Positions 41,809 to 51,189 of a stretch of DNA of 64,000 nucleotides are shown piece by piece. Source of the DNA: CAYJPV01 sp964372095 (GTDB lineage: Bacteria > Acidobacteriota > Vicinamibacteria > Vicinamibacterales > JAKQTR01). The notes under the pieces are model-generated. The model worked only from the letters and a program-made list of their open reading frames with translations. It was not told the origin of the DNA and did no database searches. A program made the translations under genes and the position numbers. Each line of letters starts with the position of its first letter. Within the stretch, counting starts at the first letter, position 1. The stretch is from assembly GCA_964372095.1 (NCBI GenBank), contig CAYJPV010000007.1, positions 99,512 to 163,511 of the forward strand, read 5' to 3'.

Positions 41809-44496
41809 ATGGTGCGATTCGCCCGTCAACTCCTGTTCGGCGCTCTGATCCTGCTCACGCTCCCCCTCCAGTCCGCCGCGGCGGTGGGCCATGACCCGGC
41901 CCCTCCCCCGGGCTCCGCGCCGTCCCCGGCCGCCATCGTCGCCGTACGGGCGAACTCGGCCATCGTCGTGGACGGCCGGCTGACCGAAGAAGCCTGGGGA
42001 CCCGCCGCTCCCGCGACGACCTTCACGCAGCGTGAACCCCGCGAGGGGCAGCCCGCATCGGAACGGACGGAGGTCCGCGTCGTCTTCGACGACGACGCCC
42101 TGTACGTCGGGGCGCGCATGTTCGACCGCGAACCCGGCCGCATCGTCGGGCGGCTGGCCCGCCGGGACGACGAAGACCAGTCCGACGCTTTGATCCTGCT
42201 GCTCGATCCCCATCACGACCACCGGACCGGTTTCAGGTTCCGTATCAACGCGGCAGGCGCCATGGCCGACGCGCTGCTCTACAACGACACCGACCGCGAC
42301 GCCTCCTGGGACGGCGTCTGGGACGGCGCCGTCCGGACCGACGCCGAGGGGTGGACCGCCGAGATCCGCGTGCCCTTCTCGCAGCTTCGTTTCACCGCCG
42401 GCGACCACGAGTGGGGCATCAATGTCGTGCGGTATCTCCAGCGCCACAACGAAGAAGCGTGGCTGGAACTGGTGCCTCTGAAAGAAACGCGCCTGGTCTC
42501 GTTGTTCGGGCACCTGCAGGGCCTGAAGGGGATCCGGCCACGATCTCATCTCGACCTGCTGCCGTACGTGACCACCGGCGGGCAGTGGATCAGGACCAGC
42601 CCGTCCGGCAGTCCGTTCGGTGACGGCACGTCCATGACCGGCAACGCCGGCCTGGACGTGAAATGGGGCCTGACGAGCCGTCTCGTCCTCGATGCGACCG
42701 TGAATCCCGACTTCGGGCAGGTCGAGGTGGATCCGGCCGTCGTCAACCTGACGGCCTTCGAGACGTTCTATCAGGAGAAACGCCCGTTCTTCCTCGAAGG
42801 CGCGGATCTGTTCAACAACTTCGGGCGCGACGGGCTGGTCCTCTACGGCCGCTTCGGCGCCCGGTATCCGTCGTTGTACTACTCGCGGCGGATCGGCCGG
42901 GCGCCTCAGGGCTCGGCCGACGGTGAGTTCGTGGATCGTCCGGACGCCACGACGGTGCTGGCCGCGGCCAAACTGTCGGGCCGGCTGACGAGCGACTGGA
43001 GCGTGGCCATCCTGAACGCCCTCACCGGCCGGGAGCGCGCCCGCATCGCGACGGGGCACTCGGAGAACGACGTCGTCGTGGAACCGCTCACGAACTACTT
43101 CGCGGCGCGGACCCAACGGGAATTCGGGCGCCGGGGCTCCCTGGGGTTCATCGCCACGTCGGTGGAACGCGCGCTCCCGGCCGAGATGACGCGGCAGGTC
43201 GCCAGCCGGGCGTATACGTTCGGGTCGGACGGGCATGTCTTCCTGAATGGCAAGAAGACGTGGGTCGTGACCGGGTCGATGGCCGGGAGCTGGCTTTCGG
43301 GCGATGCCGCCGTCATTCGCCGCCTCGAGCGGTCGTCGGCGCGGTACTTCCAGCGTCCCGACGCCGAACATCTGGCCGAGTCGGCGGACGCCACCTCGAT
43401 GAACGGGTGGTCGGGGCAGGTCAATCTCAACCGGACGACGGGCAACGTGCTGGTGGACCTGGCGGCCTGGGGCATCAGCCCGGGCTTCGAATCGAACGAC
43501 TTCGGGTACTCGCCGGCGGCCGACCGCGTCGGCACTCACCTGGGACTGATCGTCCGCAAGACCAGGCCCGATCGGTACACCCGCAGCCGCGAACTCACCC
43601 TGATCAAGTACTACACCTGGAACTTCGGCGGCGAGAAACAGGCCGACACGACGAGCGTCCAGGTGGGCGGCACGTTCACCAACTACTGGAGCCTCTACAC
43701 ATCGGTCAACTACCAACCGCACGTGTTCGACGATCGGCTGACGCGCGGAGGGCCACTCGTCCAGCGGCTGCCGTTCACGTCGGTCGATCTGTACGCCTCG
43801 ACCGATCGCCGGAAGACCGTGTCCTTCGATGGGTCCGGCGGGTACGGCACCAACCGGCAAGGCGGGATTTCGCGGAACATGTCGGTGTCGGTGCGCGTGA
43901 GACCCTCCGCTTCGGTCACGATCGACGCGGGGCCCAGCGTGTCGGGCGGGCACACGCTGGCGCAGTACGTACGTTCCGTCGCCGACGCGACGGCGGCGGC
44001 GACGCTGGGCGGGCGCTACGTCTTCGGCGACCTCGACCTCACCGAATGGTCGATGCCGATCCGGATCAACTGGACGATGAGCCCGCGGATGTCGCTGCAG
44101 GTGTACGCGCAGCCGCTGCTCGCCGTGGGTGATTACACGCAGTTCAAAGAACTCCGCCAGCCTCGCACGTTCACGTTCGCGCGATTCGGGGCCGACGCCG
44201 GCACGATCGCGCACGACCCCGCGTCGGATGCCTACACCGTGGACCCCGACAAGGAGGGCCCCGGTCGCGCCTTCACGTTCGCCAATCCCGACTACAACTT
44301 CAAGTCGTTGCGCATGAACGCCGTGTTCCGGTGGGAGTGGCGGCTGGGCTCGACGTTCTATGCCGTCTGGACGCAGCAGCGCGAAGACTACACGTCGCCC
44401 GGCGTGCAGAACCTGGGCCGGGACACCCGGTCGATGCTGCGCGCGCCCGGCGACAACGTGTTCATGATCAAAGTGGCGTACTGGTTCAGCCGCTAG
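41809..44496 (+). CDS. DUF5916-type outer-membrane protein with CBM9-like N-terminal domain
   Basis: 895 residues. A signal peptide (LLFGALILLTLPLQSAAA) is followed by a CBM9-like beta-sandwich (about 45-215) with IVVDGRLTEEAWGPA, EVRVVFDDDALYVGARMFD, DQSDALILLLDPHHDHRTGF and WTAEIRVPFSQLRF. The remainder is a long beta-rich region (VDPAVVNLTAFETFYQEKRPFFLEGADLF, repeated Tyr/Trp strands) ending in the aromatic motif VFMIKVAYWFSR, which suits an outer-membrane barrel. This family is common in Acidobacteriota and Bacteroidota and its function is unproven; polysaccharide or surface recognition is suggested by the N-terminal domain. Start ATG 41809 has AGGAGG 8 nt upstream. The next gene starts 9 bp after its stop. 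Confidence 0.88.
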   Translation: MVRFARQLLFGALILLTLPLQSAAAVGHDPAPPPGSAPSPAAIVAVRANSAIVVDGRLTEEAWGPAAPATTFTQREPREGQPASERTEVRVVFDDDALYVGARMFDREPGRIVGRLARRDDEDQSDALILLLDPHHDHRTGFRFRINAAGAMADALLYNDTDRDASWDGVWDGAVRTDAEGWTAEIRVPFSQLRFTAGDHEWGINVVRYLQRHNEEAWLELVPLKETRLVSLFGHLQGLKGIRPRSHLDLLPYVTTGGQWIRTSPSGSPFGDGTSMTGNAGLDVKWGLTSRLVLDATVNPDFGQVEVDPAVVNLTAFETFYQEKRPFFLEGADLFNNFGRDGLVLYGRFGARYPSLYYSRRIGRAPQGSADGEFVDRPDATTVLAAAKLSGRLTSDWSVAILNALTGRERARIATGHSENDVVVEPLTNYFAARTQREFGRRGSLGFIATSVERALPAEMTRQVASRAYTFGSDGHVFLNGKKTWVVTGSMAGSWLSGDAAVIRRLERSSARYFQRPDAEHLAESADATSMNGWSGQVNLNRTTGNVLVDLAAWGISPGFESNDFGYSPAADRVGTHLGLIVRKTRPDRYTRSRELTLIKYYTWNFGGEKQADTTSVQVGGTFTNYWSLYTSVNYQPHVFDDRLTRGGPLVQRLPFTSVDLYASTDRRKTVSFDGSGGYGTNRQGGISRNMSVSVRVRPSASVTIDAGPSVSGGHTLAQYVRSVADATAAATLGGRYVFGDLDLTEWSMPIRINWTMSPRMSLQVYAQPLLAVGDYTQFKELRQPRTFTFARFGADAGTIAHDPASDAYTVDPDKEGPGRAFTFANPDYNFKSLRMNAVFRWEWRLGSTFYAVWTQQREDYTSPGVQNLGRDTRSMLRAPGDNVFMIKVAYWFSR

Positions 44497-44504
44497 GAGC
44501 AGCC

Positions 44505-45146
44505 ATGTCGCTGACACGCAGGCTTGCGGCAACAGCCCTGAACATCGGGCTCCTGGCCCTGGTATTCATGGTCTACACGCACCCGCATGCCGGGATCTAC
44601 GGACAGACAGACGCCTTCGTGTTCGGCCGAGGCAACGCTCCGTCCGACGTCCGGGACGCGGTCGTGCGTCAACTTGAGGCCTTTCAGGACGGCTACCGGC
44701 GTCGTGACATCGGCGCACTTCGTGCTTTCTCCAGCCGCCTCATGGCCGACGACGTCACGGCGCTCGGCACGATGCCGAAGGAGATCTATGCGGGCCGGGC
44801 GGCCGTGGACGATCTTGTGCGGACCGACTGGGAGTCGTGGGGCGACTGCACGTTCTTCCCGCGCTCGGCGCACGTGTCGTCCCGCGGCGATGTGGCGTGG
44901 TTCGCGATGATCGGGTACGTCGAGTTTGATCTCTCGCGCTTCCTCGTGCTGCCGCTGCGGGTGTCGGGAGTGCTCACCCGATCGGACACCGCGTGGACGT
45001 TCAGCCAGCTCCAGTTCCAGTTCGATCTCGACCTGTCGTTCCTGCTCCTGACCGACGCGGTGCTGCTCGCCTGGCTCGTGGTGAACGTCGTGTTGCTGCT
45101 GTGGACCCTCGTGCGGCTGGTTCGCCCCAAGCGGCGAGTTGGGTGA
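44505..45146 (+). CDS. Membrane protein with NTF2/SnoaL-like domain
   Basis: 213 residues. An N-terminal hydrophobic segment (TALNIGLLALVFMVYTHP) precedes an NTF2-like cone fold: VVRQLEAFQDGYRRRDIGALRAFSS, YAGRAAVDDLVRTDWESWGD, DVAWFAMIGYVEF and WTFSQLQFQFDLD. A C-terminal helix (LLLTDAVLLAWLVVNVVLLLWTLV) probably anchors the protein, with RPKRR on the cytoplasmic side. The domain would lie outside the cytoplasm, and no catalytic residues stand out. AGGAG, overlapping the previous stop, lies 6 nt before its ATG, so it is translated with the DUF5916-type protein. Role unknown. Confidence 0.75.
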   Translation: MSLTRRLAATALNIGLLALVFMVYTHPHAGIYGQTDAFVFGRGNAPSDVRDAVVRQLEAFQDGYRRRDIGALRAFSSRLMADDVTALGTMPKEIYAGRAAVDDLVRTDWESWGDCTFFPRSAHVSSRGDVAWFAMIGYVEFDLSRFLVLPLRVSGVLTRSDTAWTFSQLQFQFDLDLSFLLLTDAVLLAWLVVNVVLLLWTLVRLVRPKRRVG

Positions 45147-45445
45147 CGATTCCGGCGGTGCATGGACATCGAATCGCTCGCGCCTGACGTGCTCGCTGCG
45201 CCGTGGTGCCGAATCTTGTGACGACAGCGGCCGCACCCCGGGGATAGAATGTGTCCGCCGATGCCTTCGTGCGTCACAACTGACCGCACTCGTTCGTCGC
45301 GCTCCCCACGACGAATGCCCGCCTGGGGGACGATATGAATCGCCCCCCTGCGTGCAGGTCTGCACGCCAGCTGACGTCAACCGGACACCGGGCCGCCTTG
45401 GCCTGCCCGCAAGACCCGCGTCACCATCCCCAGAAGGAGCCGAGT
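45147..45445. other. Intergenic region before pstS; no gene seen
   Basis: A 299-bp gap. It should hold the pst promoter. I looked for two CTGTCAT-type Pho-box repeats and found none convincing. TAGAAT at about 45245 could be a -10, but no well-spaced -35 accompanies it. Confidence 0.5.
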
Positions 45446-46321
45446 ATGAAGGCCTTCGTACGGGCCACCATCGTTCTGTGCCTGCTCGCTGCCGGCACCG
45501 CCTGCAGCCGACAGCCATCAGCGCCCGCACCGGCATCCGGGGGTGCGCTGGCGGCCTTCGCGAACCTGGAGGGCACGATCAGCATCGCCGGCGGGACCGC
45601 CCACATCCCGGTCATGAAAGAGGCGGCCAGGCGAATCATGACGGCACACCCGCGGATTGCGATCACCGTCGAGGGCGGCGGGTCGGGTGTCGGCGTCAAG
45701 AAGGTGAGCGAAGGGCTCGTCCAGATCGGCAACACCGGGCGGCCGCTGAAACCGTCTGAGCAGGAACCCGCCGGCCTGCTCTCGTTCCCGTTTGCCGTGG
45801 ATGGCGTCGCCCTCTGCGTGCACCCGGACAACCCCGTGGCGTCGCTGACCACCGAACAGGCGAAAGCCATCTGGGCGGGTACGATGGTGAACTGGCGCGA
45901 GGTCGGTGGGCAGGACATGCCGATCCAGCTCTACAACCGCGACGAAGCCAGCGGCACGCGTGAAGTGTTCTGGGAGATACTCCTGGGAAAAGGGCCGGTC
46001 ACGGACCGCGCCAACGTGCTCGCGTCGAACGGTGCGATGAAGGTGGCCGTGGCCGGAGACCGAGGCGCACTCGGGTACGTCAGCATTGGCCACCTCGACC
46101 CGACCGTCCGGCCAATCACGCTCGACGGTGTGGAGCCCAGCCAGCAGAACGCCTCGTCTCGCGCCTATCCGGTCGTGCGGGAGCTCTTCATGAACACCAA
46201 AGCCCATCCCACCCCCCTGGTCAGGGCGTTCATCGAGTTCGTCTACTCGCCTGAGGGGGCGGAGATCGTCCGCGCGTCAGGATACATCCCGATTCCCGGG
46301 CCAGGAACCGGTCTGCGGTGA
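45446..46321 (+). CDS. pstS: Phosphate ABC transporter substrate-binding protein
   Basis: 291 residues. A lipoprotein-like signal (IVLCLLAAGTACSRQ) and Pro/Ala linker lead to the PBP-like fold. ISIAGGTAHIPVMKEAARRI, ITVEGGGSGVGVKKV and QIGNTGRPLK form the first phosphate-contact loops. AVDGVALCVHPDNPVASLTTEQAKAIWAGTMVNWREVGG and LYNRDEASGTREVFWE follow, with the conserved Arg-x-x-x-SGT(R) loop. It captures phosphate outside the inner membrane and hands it to PstC/PstA. Start ATG 45446 with AAGGAG 7 nt before. The stop overlaps pstC by 4 nt (GTGA). The lipobox is imperfect (GTAC), so lipidation is probable, not sure. Confidence 0.9.
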   Translation: MKAFVRATIVLCLLAAGTACSRQPSAPAPASGGALAAFANLEGTISIAGGTAHIPVMKEAARRIMTAHPRIAITVEGGGSGVGVKKVSEGLVQIGNTGRPLKPSEQEPAGLLSFPFAVDGVALCVHPDNPVASLTTEQAKAIWAGTMVNWREVGGQDMPIQLYNRDEASGTREVFWEILLGKGPVTDRANVLASNGAMKVAVAGDRGALGYVSIGHLDPTVRPITLDGVEPSQQNASSRAYPVVRELFMNTKAHPTPLVRAFIEFVYSPEGAEIVRASGYIPIPGPGTGLR

Positions 46322-47160
46322 TCCGGTTCGCGACGGCGCTTGTCGTGCTCGCGGTGACGGCGCTGGTGGCGTTCCTGGTGGCCTCCGCCTTCCCGCTGGT
46401 CACCTCCGGCGAGGTTGCCGCCGTGCTGCTGGGACCGTGGCGTCCCGCAGGGTCGCCGGGGGCGTTCGGCATCGCCCCGATGATCGTGGCCACGCTGTGG
46501 CTCTCCGTCATGGCCACCGCGCTCGCCACGCCGATGGCCATTGGGGTGTGCGCGTTCGCGCAGGGCGTGGGGCCGCGACCGCTGGCGCGGCTGGCCATGG
46601 CGGCCGTGCACCTGATGACCGGGATCCCGACCGTCCTCTACGGGTTCGTCTCGGTGTTCCTCCTCGTCCCGATGCTCCGTCAGGCCGGGGCGGGCGGGTT
46701 CTCGCTGCTGGCGGCCGGACTCACGCTGGCGGCTCTCGTCTTCCCCACGATCGCCATCACGCTGCAGGGCCGCCTGGAGGCGGCCGGACCGGGGCTCCGC
46801 CTGACGTGCGCCGCGGTGGGCATGCGGCCGGCCGCGACCTTCCGCCGTGTGCTGCTCCCCGCCTGCGGCCCTGGCGTGGCCGCCGCCATCCTGCTTGGAT
46901 TCTGCCGGGCGTCGGGCGACACGGTGGTCGCGCTCATGGTTGCCGGCAACGCCGCCGTGATGCCGGTCTCGGCCCTCGATTCCGTCCGGACACTGACCGC
47001 CCACATCGGACTGGTGCTTGCCACGGACTGGTCCAGCCCGGAATTCCGCAGCATCGGCGCGGCGGGCCTGCTGCTCTTCGTCTTCAACGCGGTCCTCACG
47101 GCGGCTGTCCGCCGTGCCGGCCCGACGGAGCCTTCCCGTGCAACCGCACCTCGCCGGTAG
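46318..47160 (+). CDS. pstC: Phosphate ABC transporter permease PstC
   Basis: 280 residues with six likely transmembrane helices. Recognisable parts are the N-terminal helix (ALVVLAVTALVAFLVASAF), FGIAPMIVATLWLSVMATALATPMAIG, the substrate-channel region MTGIPTVLYGFVSVFLLVPML and the cytoplasmic coupling motif AVGMRPAATFRRVLLPACGPGVAAAILLGFCRASGDTV (EAA loop). It is the inner-membrane half of the phosphate channel with PstA. It starts with GTG 46318, overlapping the pstS stop. It is somewhat shorter than PstC of enterobacteria (about 320 residues). Confidence 0.92.
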   Translation: MIRFATALVVLAVTALVAFLVASAFPLVTSGEVAAVLLGPWRPAGSPGAFGIAPMIVATLWLSVMATALATPMAIGVCAFAQGVGPRPLARLAMAAVHLMTGIPTVLYGFVSVFLLVPMLRQAGAGGFSLLAAGLTLAALVFPTIAITLQGRLEAAGPGLRLTCAAVGMRPAATFRRVLLPACGPGVAAAILLGFCRASGDTVVALMVAGNAAVMPVSALDSVRTLTAHIGLVLATDWSSPEFRSIGAAGLLLFVFNAVLTAAVRRAGPTEPSRATAPRR

Positions 47161-48034
47161 CCGTCCGCGCCCCGCCGACGGGTTGATGACGGCCCTGGCC
47201 TGGCTCTCCGGGTTGGGCGTGCCGGCGCTGCTGGCCGGGGCACTCGGGTTCCTGCTCATCCGCGGCGCGGGCACGCTCGGCCTGTCTCTGCTCTTCGGAA
47301 ACGTGGATCCCTTCGACGCGCTCACGGGCAGGGTCCCGGTCTTCGACGGCCTGTGGCCTGCGCTGGCCGGCACCTTCACGCTCGTGGCGGGCACCTGCGT
47401 GCTCGCGCTGCCGGTCGGGATTGCCAGCGGGATCTACCTGTCCGAGTCCGGGGGCGGCCGATGGGCCCGCCTGGTGAGCGCGTGCGTGGACGTGCTGGCG
47501 GCGGTGCCGTCGATCGTGATGGGGCTGTTCGGCTTTGGCCTCATCCTCGCGCTTCGGCGCACGCTGCTGCCGGACGCCCACACGTGTCTGCTGCTCTCGG
47601 TCGTCTGCATGGCGCTCCTGGTGCTGCCGTACTCGATCCGGACCACCGAAACAGCCCTCCAGGGATTGCCCGACACGATTCGCCTCGTCGGTCCCAGCCT
47701 CGGGTTCTCGCCGCGGCAGAACCTGCGCTACGTGCTCGTGCCGGCCGCCAGCCGGAGCCTGCTCGGCGGCGTCGTGTTGACCGTGGGCCGCGCGGCCGAA
47801 GACCTGGCCGTCATTCTCCTCACGGGGGTCGTGGCCAACAGCGGCCTGCCGGCGGGGCTGGGGTCTCCCTTCGAAGCGATCCCGTTCAGGATCTTCTACC
47901 TGGCCTCCGAACACCGGACTGGCGCCGAACTGGACCAGGCGTTTGGTTCGGCCCTCGTTCTGATGGGACTCACCGCCTCGCTGTTCGCCGTGGCCCACCT
48001 GCTGCACCACGATCTCCGGAGACGCCTCACATGA
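47138..48034 (+). CDS. pstA: Phosphate ABC transporter permease PstA
   Basis: About 298 residues. The start was set at GTG 47138 because GGAG lies 7 nt before it; it overlaps pstC by 23 nt. ATG 47186 would give 282 residues. Helices include LAGTFTLVAGTCVLALPVGIASGIYLSE, VDVLAAVPSIVMGLFGFGLIL and CLLLSVVCMALLVLPYSIRTTE. The EAA loop is LGFSPRQNLRYVLVPAASRSLLGGVVLTVGRAAEDLA. It pairs with PstC to form the phosphate pore in the inner membrane. The stop overlaps pstB by 4 nt (ATGA). Confidence 0.92.
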   Translation: MQPHLAGSRPRPADGLMTALAWLSGLGVPALLAGALGFLLIRGAGTLGLSLLFGNVDPFDALTGRVPVFDGLWPALAGTFTLVAGTCVLALPVGIASGIYLSESGGGRWARLVSACVDVLAAVPSIVMGLFGFGLILALRRTLLPDAHTCLLLSVVCMALLVLPYSIRTTETALQGLPDTIRLVGPSLGFSPRQNLRYVLVPAASRSLLGGVVLTVGRAAEDLAVILLTGVVANSGLPAGLGSPFEAIPFRIFYLASEHRTGAELDQAFGSALVLMGLTASLFAVAHLLHHDLRRRLT

Positions 48035-48822
48035 CCCTCGAGCCGCGGCGTGGCGTGCACACGATCGCCGACGCGTCACTGCGTATCGAGGACCTCTCCG
48101 TGCGCTTCAACGACCGGCTCGTCCTCGACGGGATCGACCTCCAGTTGCCCGCGCACGGCATGACGGTACTCATCGGCCCGTCCGGTTCTGGCAAGACGAC
48201 GCTGCTGCGCGCCATCAACCGCCTCAACGAGTGTTTCCCCGGTTGCCGCACGTCGGGCACGGTTCATCTGCGCCTCGATGGCGGGTGGGTGGACGCGTAC
48301 GGCGGCAACCACCCGCTGCCTGACCTTCGCCGGCGGGCCGCCATGGTCTTCCAGAGCCCCAACGTCCTGCCGGTCTCGATCCAGAAGAACCTGTCCATCC
48401 CGCTGCGCGCCGTGCTCGGGCGCTCTCCGGGCGACACGCGGGACCGGTTGCAGTGGGCCCTGGCCGAAGTCGGGCTCATCGACGAAGTGCGGCACCGGCT
48501 CGGCGAGAACGCCCTCACGCTGTCGGGCGGCCAGCAGCAGCGCCTGTGCCTGGCCCGCGCTCTCGCCCTGGAACCCACGTTCCTGCTGCTCGACGAACCG
48601 ACCGCCAATCTCGACTATCGGGCTGCCCGCGGCATCGAGGAACTCATGTCGCGGCTCCAGGATCGGTATACGCTGCTGGCCGTCTCGCACGGCCTCGGCC
48701 AGGCCCGGCGCCTCGCCCGGCGCGTGGCCGTGCTGCGGGAAGGCCGGGTGGTCCGAACGCTCGAGGCGCGGGAACTTGCCGACGCGGATCTGTTCCGCAA
48801 CCTCGTCGAGGAAGTCTTCTGA
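48031..48822 (+). CDS. pstB: Phosphate ABC transporter ATP-binding protein
   Basis: 263 residues. Walker A is GPSGSGKTTLL, followed by the PstB-like INRLNECFPGCRTSG insert, the Q-loop AMVFQSPNVLPVSI, the signature LTLSGGQQQRLCLARAL, Walker B TFLLLDEPTANLD and the H-loop Val-Ser-His at SHGLGQARRLARRVAVL. It energises PstC/PstA. It overlaps pstA by 4 nt and has GGAG 10 nt before the start. phoU and phoR do not follow, so control of the operon must be encoded elsewhere. A TonB receptor gene starts 157 bp downstream. Confidence 0.93.
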   Translation: MTLEPRRGVHTIADASLRIEDLSVRFNDRLVLDGIDLQLPAHGMTVLIGPSGSGKTTLLRAINRLNECFPGCRTSGTVHLRLDGGWVDAYGGNHPLPDLRRRAAMVFQSPNVLPVSIQKNLSIPLRAVLGRSPGDTRDRLQWALAEVGLIDEVRHRLGENALTLSGGQQQRLCLARALALEPTFLLLDEPTANLDYRAARGIEELMSRLQDRYTLLAVSHGLGQARRLARRVAVLREGRVVRTLEARELADADLFRNLVEEVF

Positions 48823-48979
48823 TCCACGCGAGCCACCGCCCTCGGACCTGACACGATCCGGGCGGCTGGTCTACACTGCAGTCAGCCGGCCTGGGCGGCC
48901 GGACTCCATTGCTGACTTCCGACGGGTGTGCGCGCCACGGCACCGCCGCCGCGCCGCGACCCGTGAAAGCGAGGCCCCC

Positions 48980-51187
48980 ATGACGTCGTGTGCCCCCACG
49001 CGCGCGTCGGCGCGCGCGTTCTCCCTGTTCGGCGCCGCCGTGTCTCTCCTGATCCTGGCCGGCGGCTCCGATGCGGTCACCGCGCAGAGCGCGCCGGCCC
49101 TGAACGGCCGGTTGTATCACTCCCTGTCTGGTGAACCGGTGCCGGACGCCACCGTCACCATCGAACCGCTCGGCCGCACGGTCCGAACACGTCCCGACGG
49201 CTCCTTTGCAATCGGCGGCGTGCCGGCGGGCACCTACACCTTGGTCGCCCGGTGTGACGGCTTCGTCACGGCGCGCCGCGAAGTCCGGCACACCGGGGGC
49301 GCAGGCACGGTCGACCTGACGATCGATCCGGTCTTGGAGTTCTCGGAGTCGGTCTCCGTGCAGGCCGAGAACCGGAGCGTGTTCGCCGCGGCCCAACCCA
49401 TTGCCGTACTCTCAGGTCAGGATCTCGGCCGCGAACTCGAGGGATCGCTCGGCGCCGCCCTAAGAACCCAGCCGGGCGTGGCGGAACGTTCGTCGGGCCC
49501 CGGCGCCTCACGGCCCATCATTCGCGGGCTCGACGGCGATCGTGTGCTGATTCTCGAAGACACCCACGGCATGGGTGACGTGTCCAGTCAGTCCGCGGAC
49601 CACGGTGTGGCGATCAATCCGGCCACCGCGGCCCGGATCGAGGTCGTGCGCGGGCCGGCCACGCTGCTCTATGGATCGAATGCCATCGGCGGGCTCGTCA
49701 ACGTCGTCACGAACACGATCGTCACGGAAAACCAGCCAGCCGGAGGGCGCGGCCGGCGCGGTACGATCACCACCGATGCCGGGTCGGGCGCAGCCGAGGG
49801 CGGCATCGCCGCGTCGTACGGATGGACCGCCGGCTCCCTGATCTGGCACCTCAGCGGCGCCGGCCGGAAATCAGGCGACGTACGCACGCCGGAACGTACG
49901 ATCGATCACACCAGCGTGGCCAACGGGCAAGGCACGCTCGGAGTGTCATGGGTCGGCACGCAGGGCTATGTCGGCGCCGCGTACGGGTACGACCGGGCCA
50001 GCTACGGCGTACCGGCGCTGGACGGCAGCGGCGTGGACCTGACGCCGCGCCGGCACAGCCTCACGGCCCGCGCCGAGCGGAGGGGCCTGACCGGCGCGGT
50101 CGACTCGGTGCGTGCCTCCTTCGCCTACCGCAACTACCTGCACGACGAAGTCGAACGCGGCGCCGTCGGCACGCGGTTCCGGAACGAGCAGGCCGAGGGC
50201 AACGTCTTCGTGTCTCACCGGCCCGCCGGACGAGTGAGCGGCACCATTGGCGCCGCCGGCATGACCCGCCGTTTCAGCGCCACCGGCGTGGAGGCGCTCA
50301 CGCCGCCCGTCGATCTGAAAGCCGGCGCGCTGTTTGTCTTCGAGGAGGTGTCGTGGGCCCGGGTGTCCGCCCAGGCTGGCGTGCGCGCCGAGTTCGCCGC
50401 GTACCGCCCCGAAACCGGCCGGCGCCATCGGGACTTCAGTGACGTGTCGGTGTCTGGCGGCCTGGTGTGGCGCCCGGCGCCTGCGTGGACGCTGGCGGCC
50501 AGCCTCGCCCGAACGTCACGCCGGCCCGCGATCGAAGAGCTCTACTTCGACGGGCTGCACATCGGCAACTATGCATACGAGGTGGGCAACCAGGACCTGG
50601 CATCGGAACACGCCTTCGGTCTCGATGCCTCCCTGCGGTGGCGCGTGGCCCGCTCGTCGGGCGAAGTCACCGTGTTTCGCAACGCGATCGATGACTTCAT
50701 CTTCCGCGAGCCGTCGGGCGTGATCATCGGCGGCTTCCCGCAGGTACGGTTTGCCGCACGGGACAGCGTGCTGGCGGGCCTCGAAGCGAGGGCGGAAGTC
50801 GAACTGGCTGCCGGCGTCTTCGCCGATGCGGGCCTCGACTACATCCGCGCCCGCCTGGCCGACACGGGCGAGCCCCTGCCGCGTATCCCGCCGCTGCGCC
50901 TCCAGTTCGGCGGCCGTCTTCAACGCGGCGCATGGCAGACCGGCGCCACGGTGGTCGTCAACGCGCGGCAGGGCCGCGTGTACCGGGCCGAGTCGCCGAC
51001 CGACGGCGCCACGGTGCTGCGCCTCCACTGGGCGCGATCGTTCGAACGCGGCGGCGCCCTCCATACCATCACGTTGCGCGTGGAGAACGCCACGAACACC
51101 CTCTACCGCAGCCACCTCTCGTACTTGAAGGCGGTCGTCCCGGAGATGGGCCGCAATATCAAGCTGATCTACACCGCGGCGTTCTGA
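48980..51187 (+). CDS. TonB-dependent receptor with carboxypeptidase-regulatory-like domain
   Basis: 735 residues. A signal peptide (SLFGAAVSLLILAGGSDAVTAQ) is followed by a CnaB-like domain (about 35-115: GRLYHSLSGEPVPDATVTI, GSFAIGGVPAGTYTLVARC) and a plug with RPIIRGLDGDRVLILEDTHG, DHGVAINPATAARIEVVRGP and ATLLYGSNAIGGLVNVVTN. The barrel ends SYLKAVVPEMGRNIKLIYTAAF. The plug and the YLKxxxPExGRN end resemble metal-type receptors such as ZnuD, but the position after pstSCAB makes a phosphate or phosphonate ligand possible too; the sequence does not decide. Start ATG 48980. The stop lies 2 bp from the convergent GH20 gene. Confidence 0.9.
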   Translation: MTSCAPTRASARAFSLFGAAVSLLILAGGSDAVTAQSAPALNGRLYHSLSGEPVPDATVTIEPLGRTVRTRPDGSFAIGGVPAGTYTLVARCDGFVTARREVRHTGGAGTVDLTIDPVLEFSESVSVQAENRSVFAAAQPIAVLSGQDLGRELEGSLGAALRTQPGVAERSSGPGASRPIIRGLDGDRVLILEDTHGMGDVSSQSADHGVAINPATAARIEVVRGPATLLYGSNAIGGLVNVVTNTIVTENQPAGGRGRRGTITTDAGSGAAEGGIAASYGWTAGSLIWHLSGAGRKSGDVRTPERTIDHTSVANGQGTLGVSWVGTQGYVGAAYGYDRASYGVPALDGSGVDLTPRRHSLTARAERRGLTGAVDSVRASFAYRNYLHDEVERGAVGTRFRNEQAEGNVFVSHRPAGRVSGTIGAAGMTRRFSATGVEALTPPVDLKAGALFVFEEVSWARVSAQAGVRAEFAAYRPETGRRHRDFSDVSVSGGLVWRPAPAWTLAASLARTSRRPAIEELYFDGLHIGNYAYEVGNQDLASEHAFGLDASLRWRVARSSGEVTVFRNAIDDFIFREPSGVIIGGFPQVRFAARDSVLAGLEARAEVELAAGVFADAGLDYIRARLADTGEPLPRIPPLRLQFGGRLQRGAWQTGATVVVNARQGRVYRAESPTDGATVLRLHWARSFERGGALHTITLRVENATNTLYRSHLSYLKAVVPEMGRNIKLIYTAAF

Positions 51188-51189
51188 CC

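Noticed and set aside
45147..45445. Pho box before pstS
   Set aside because: No pair of CTGTCAT-like half sites with the right spacing could be found by eye.
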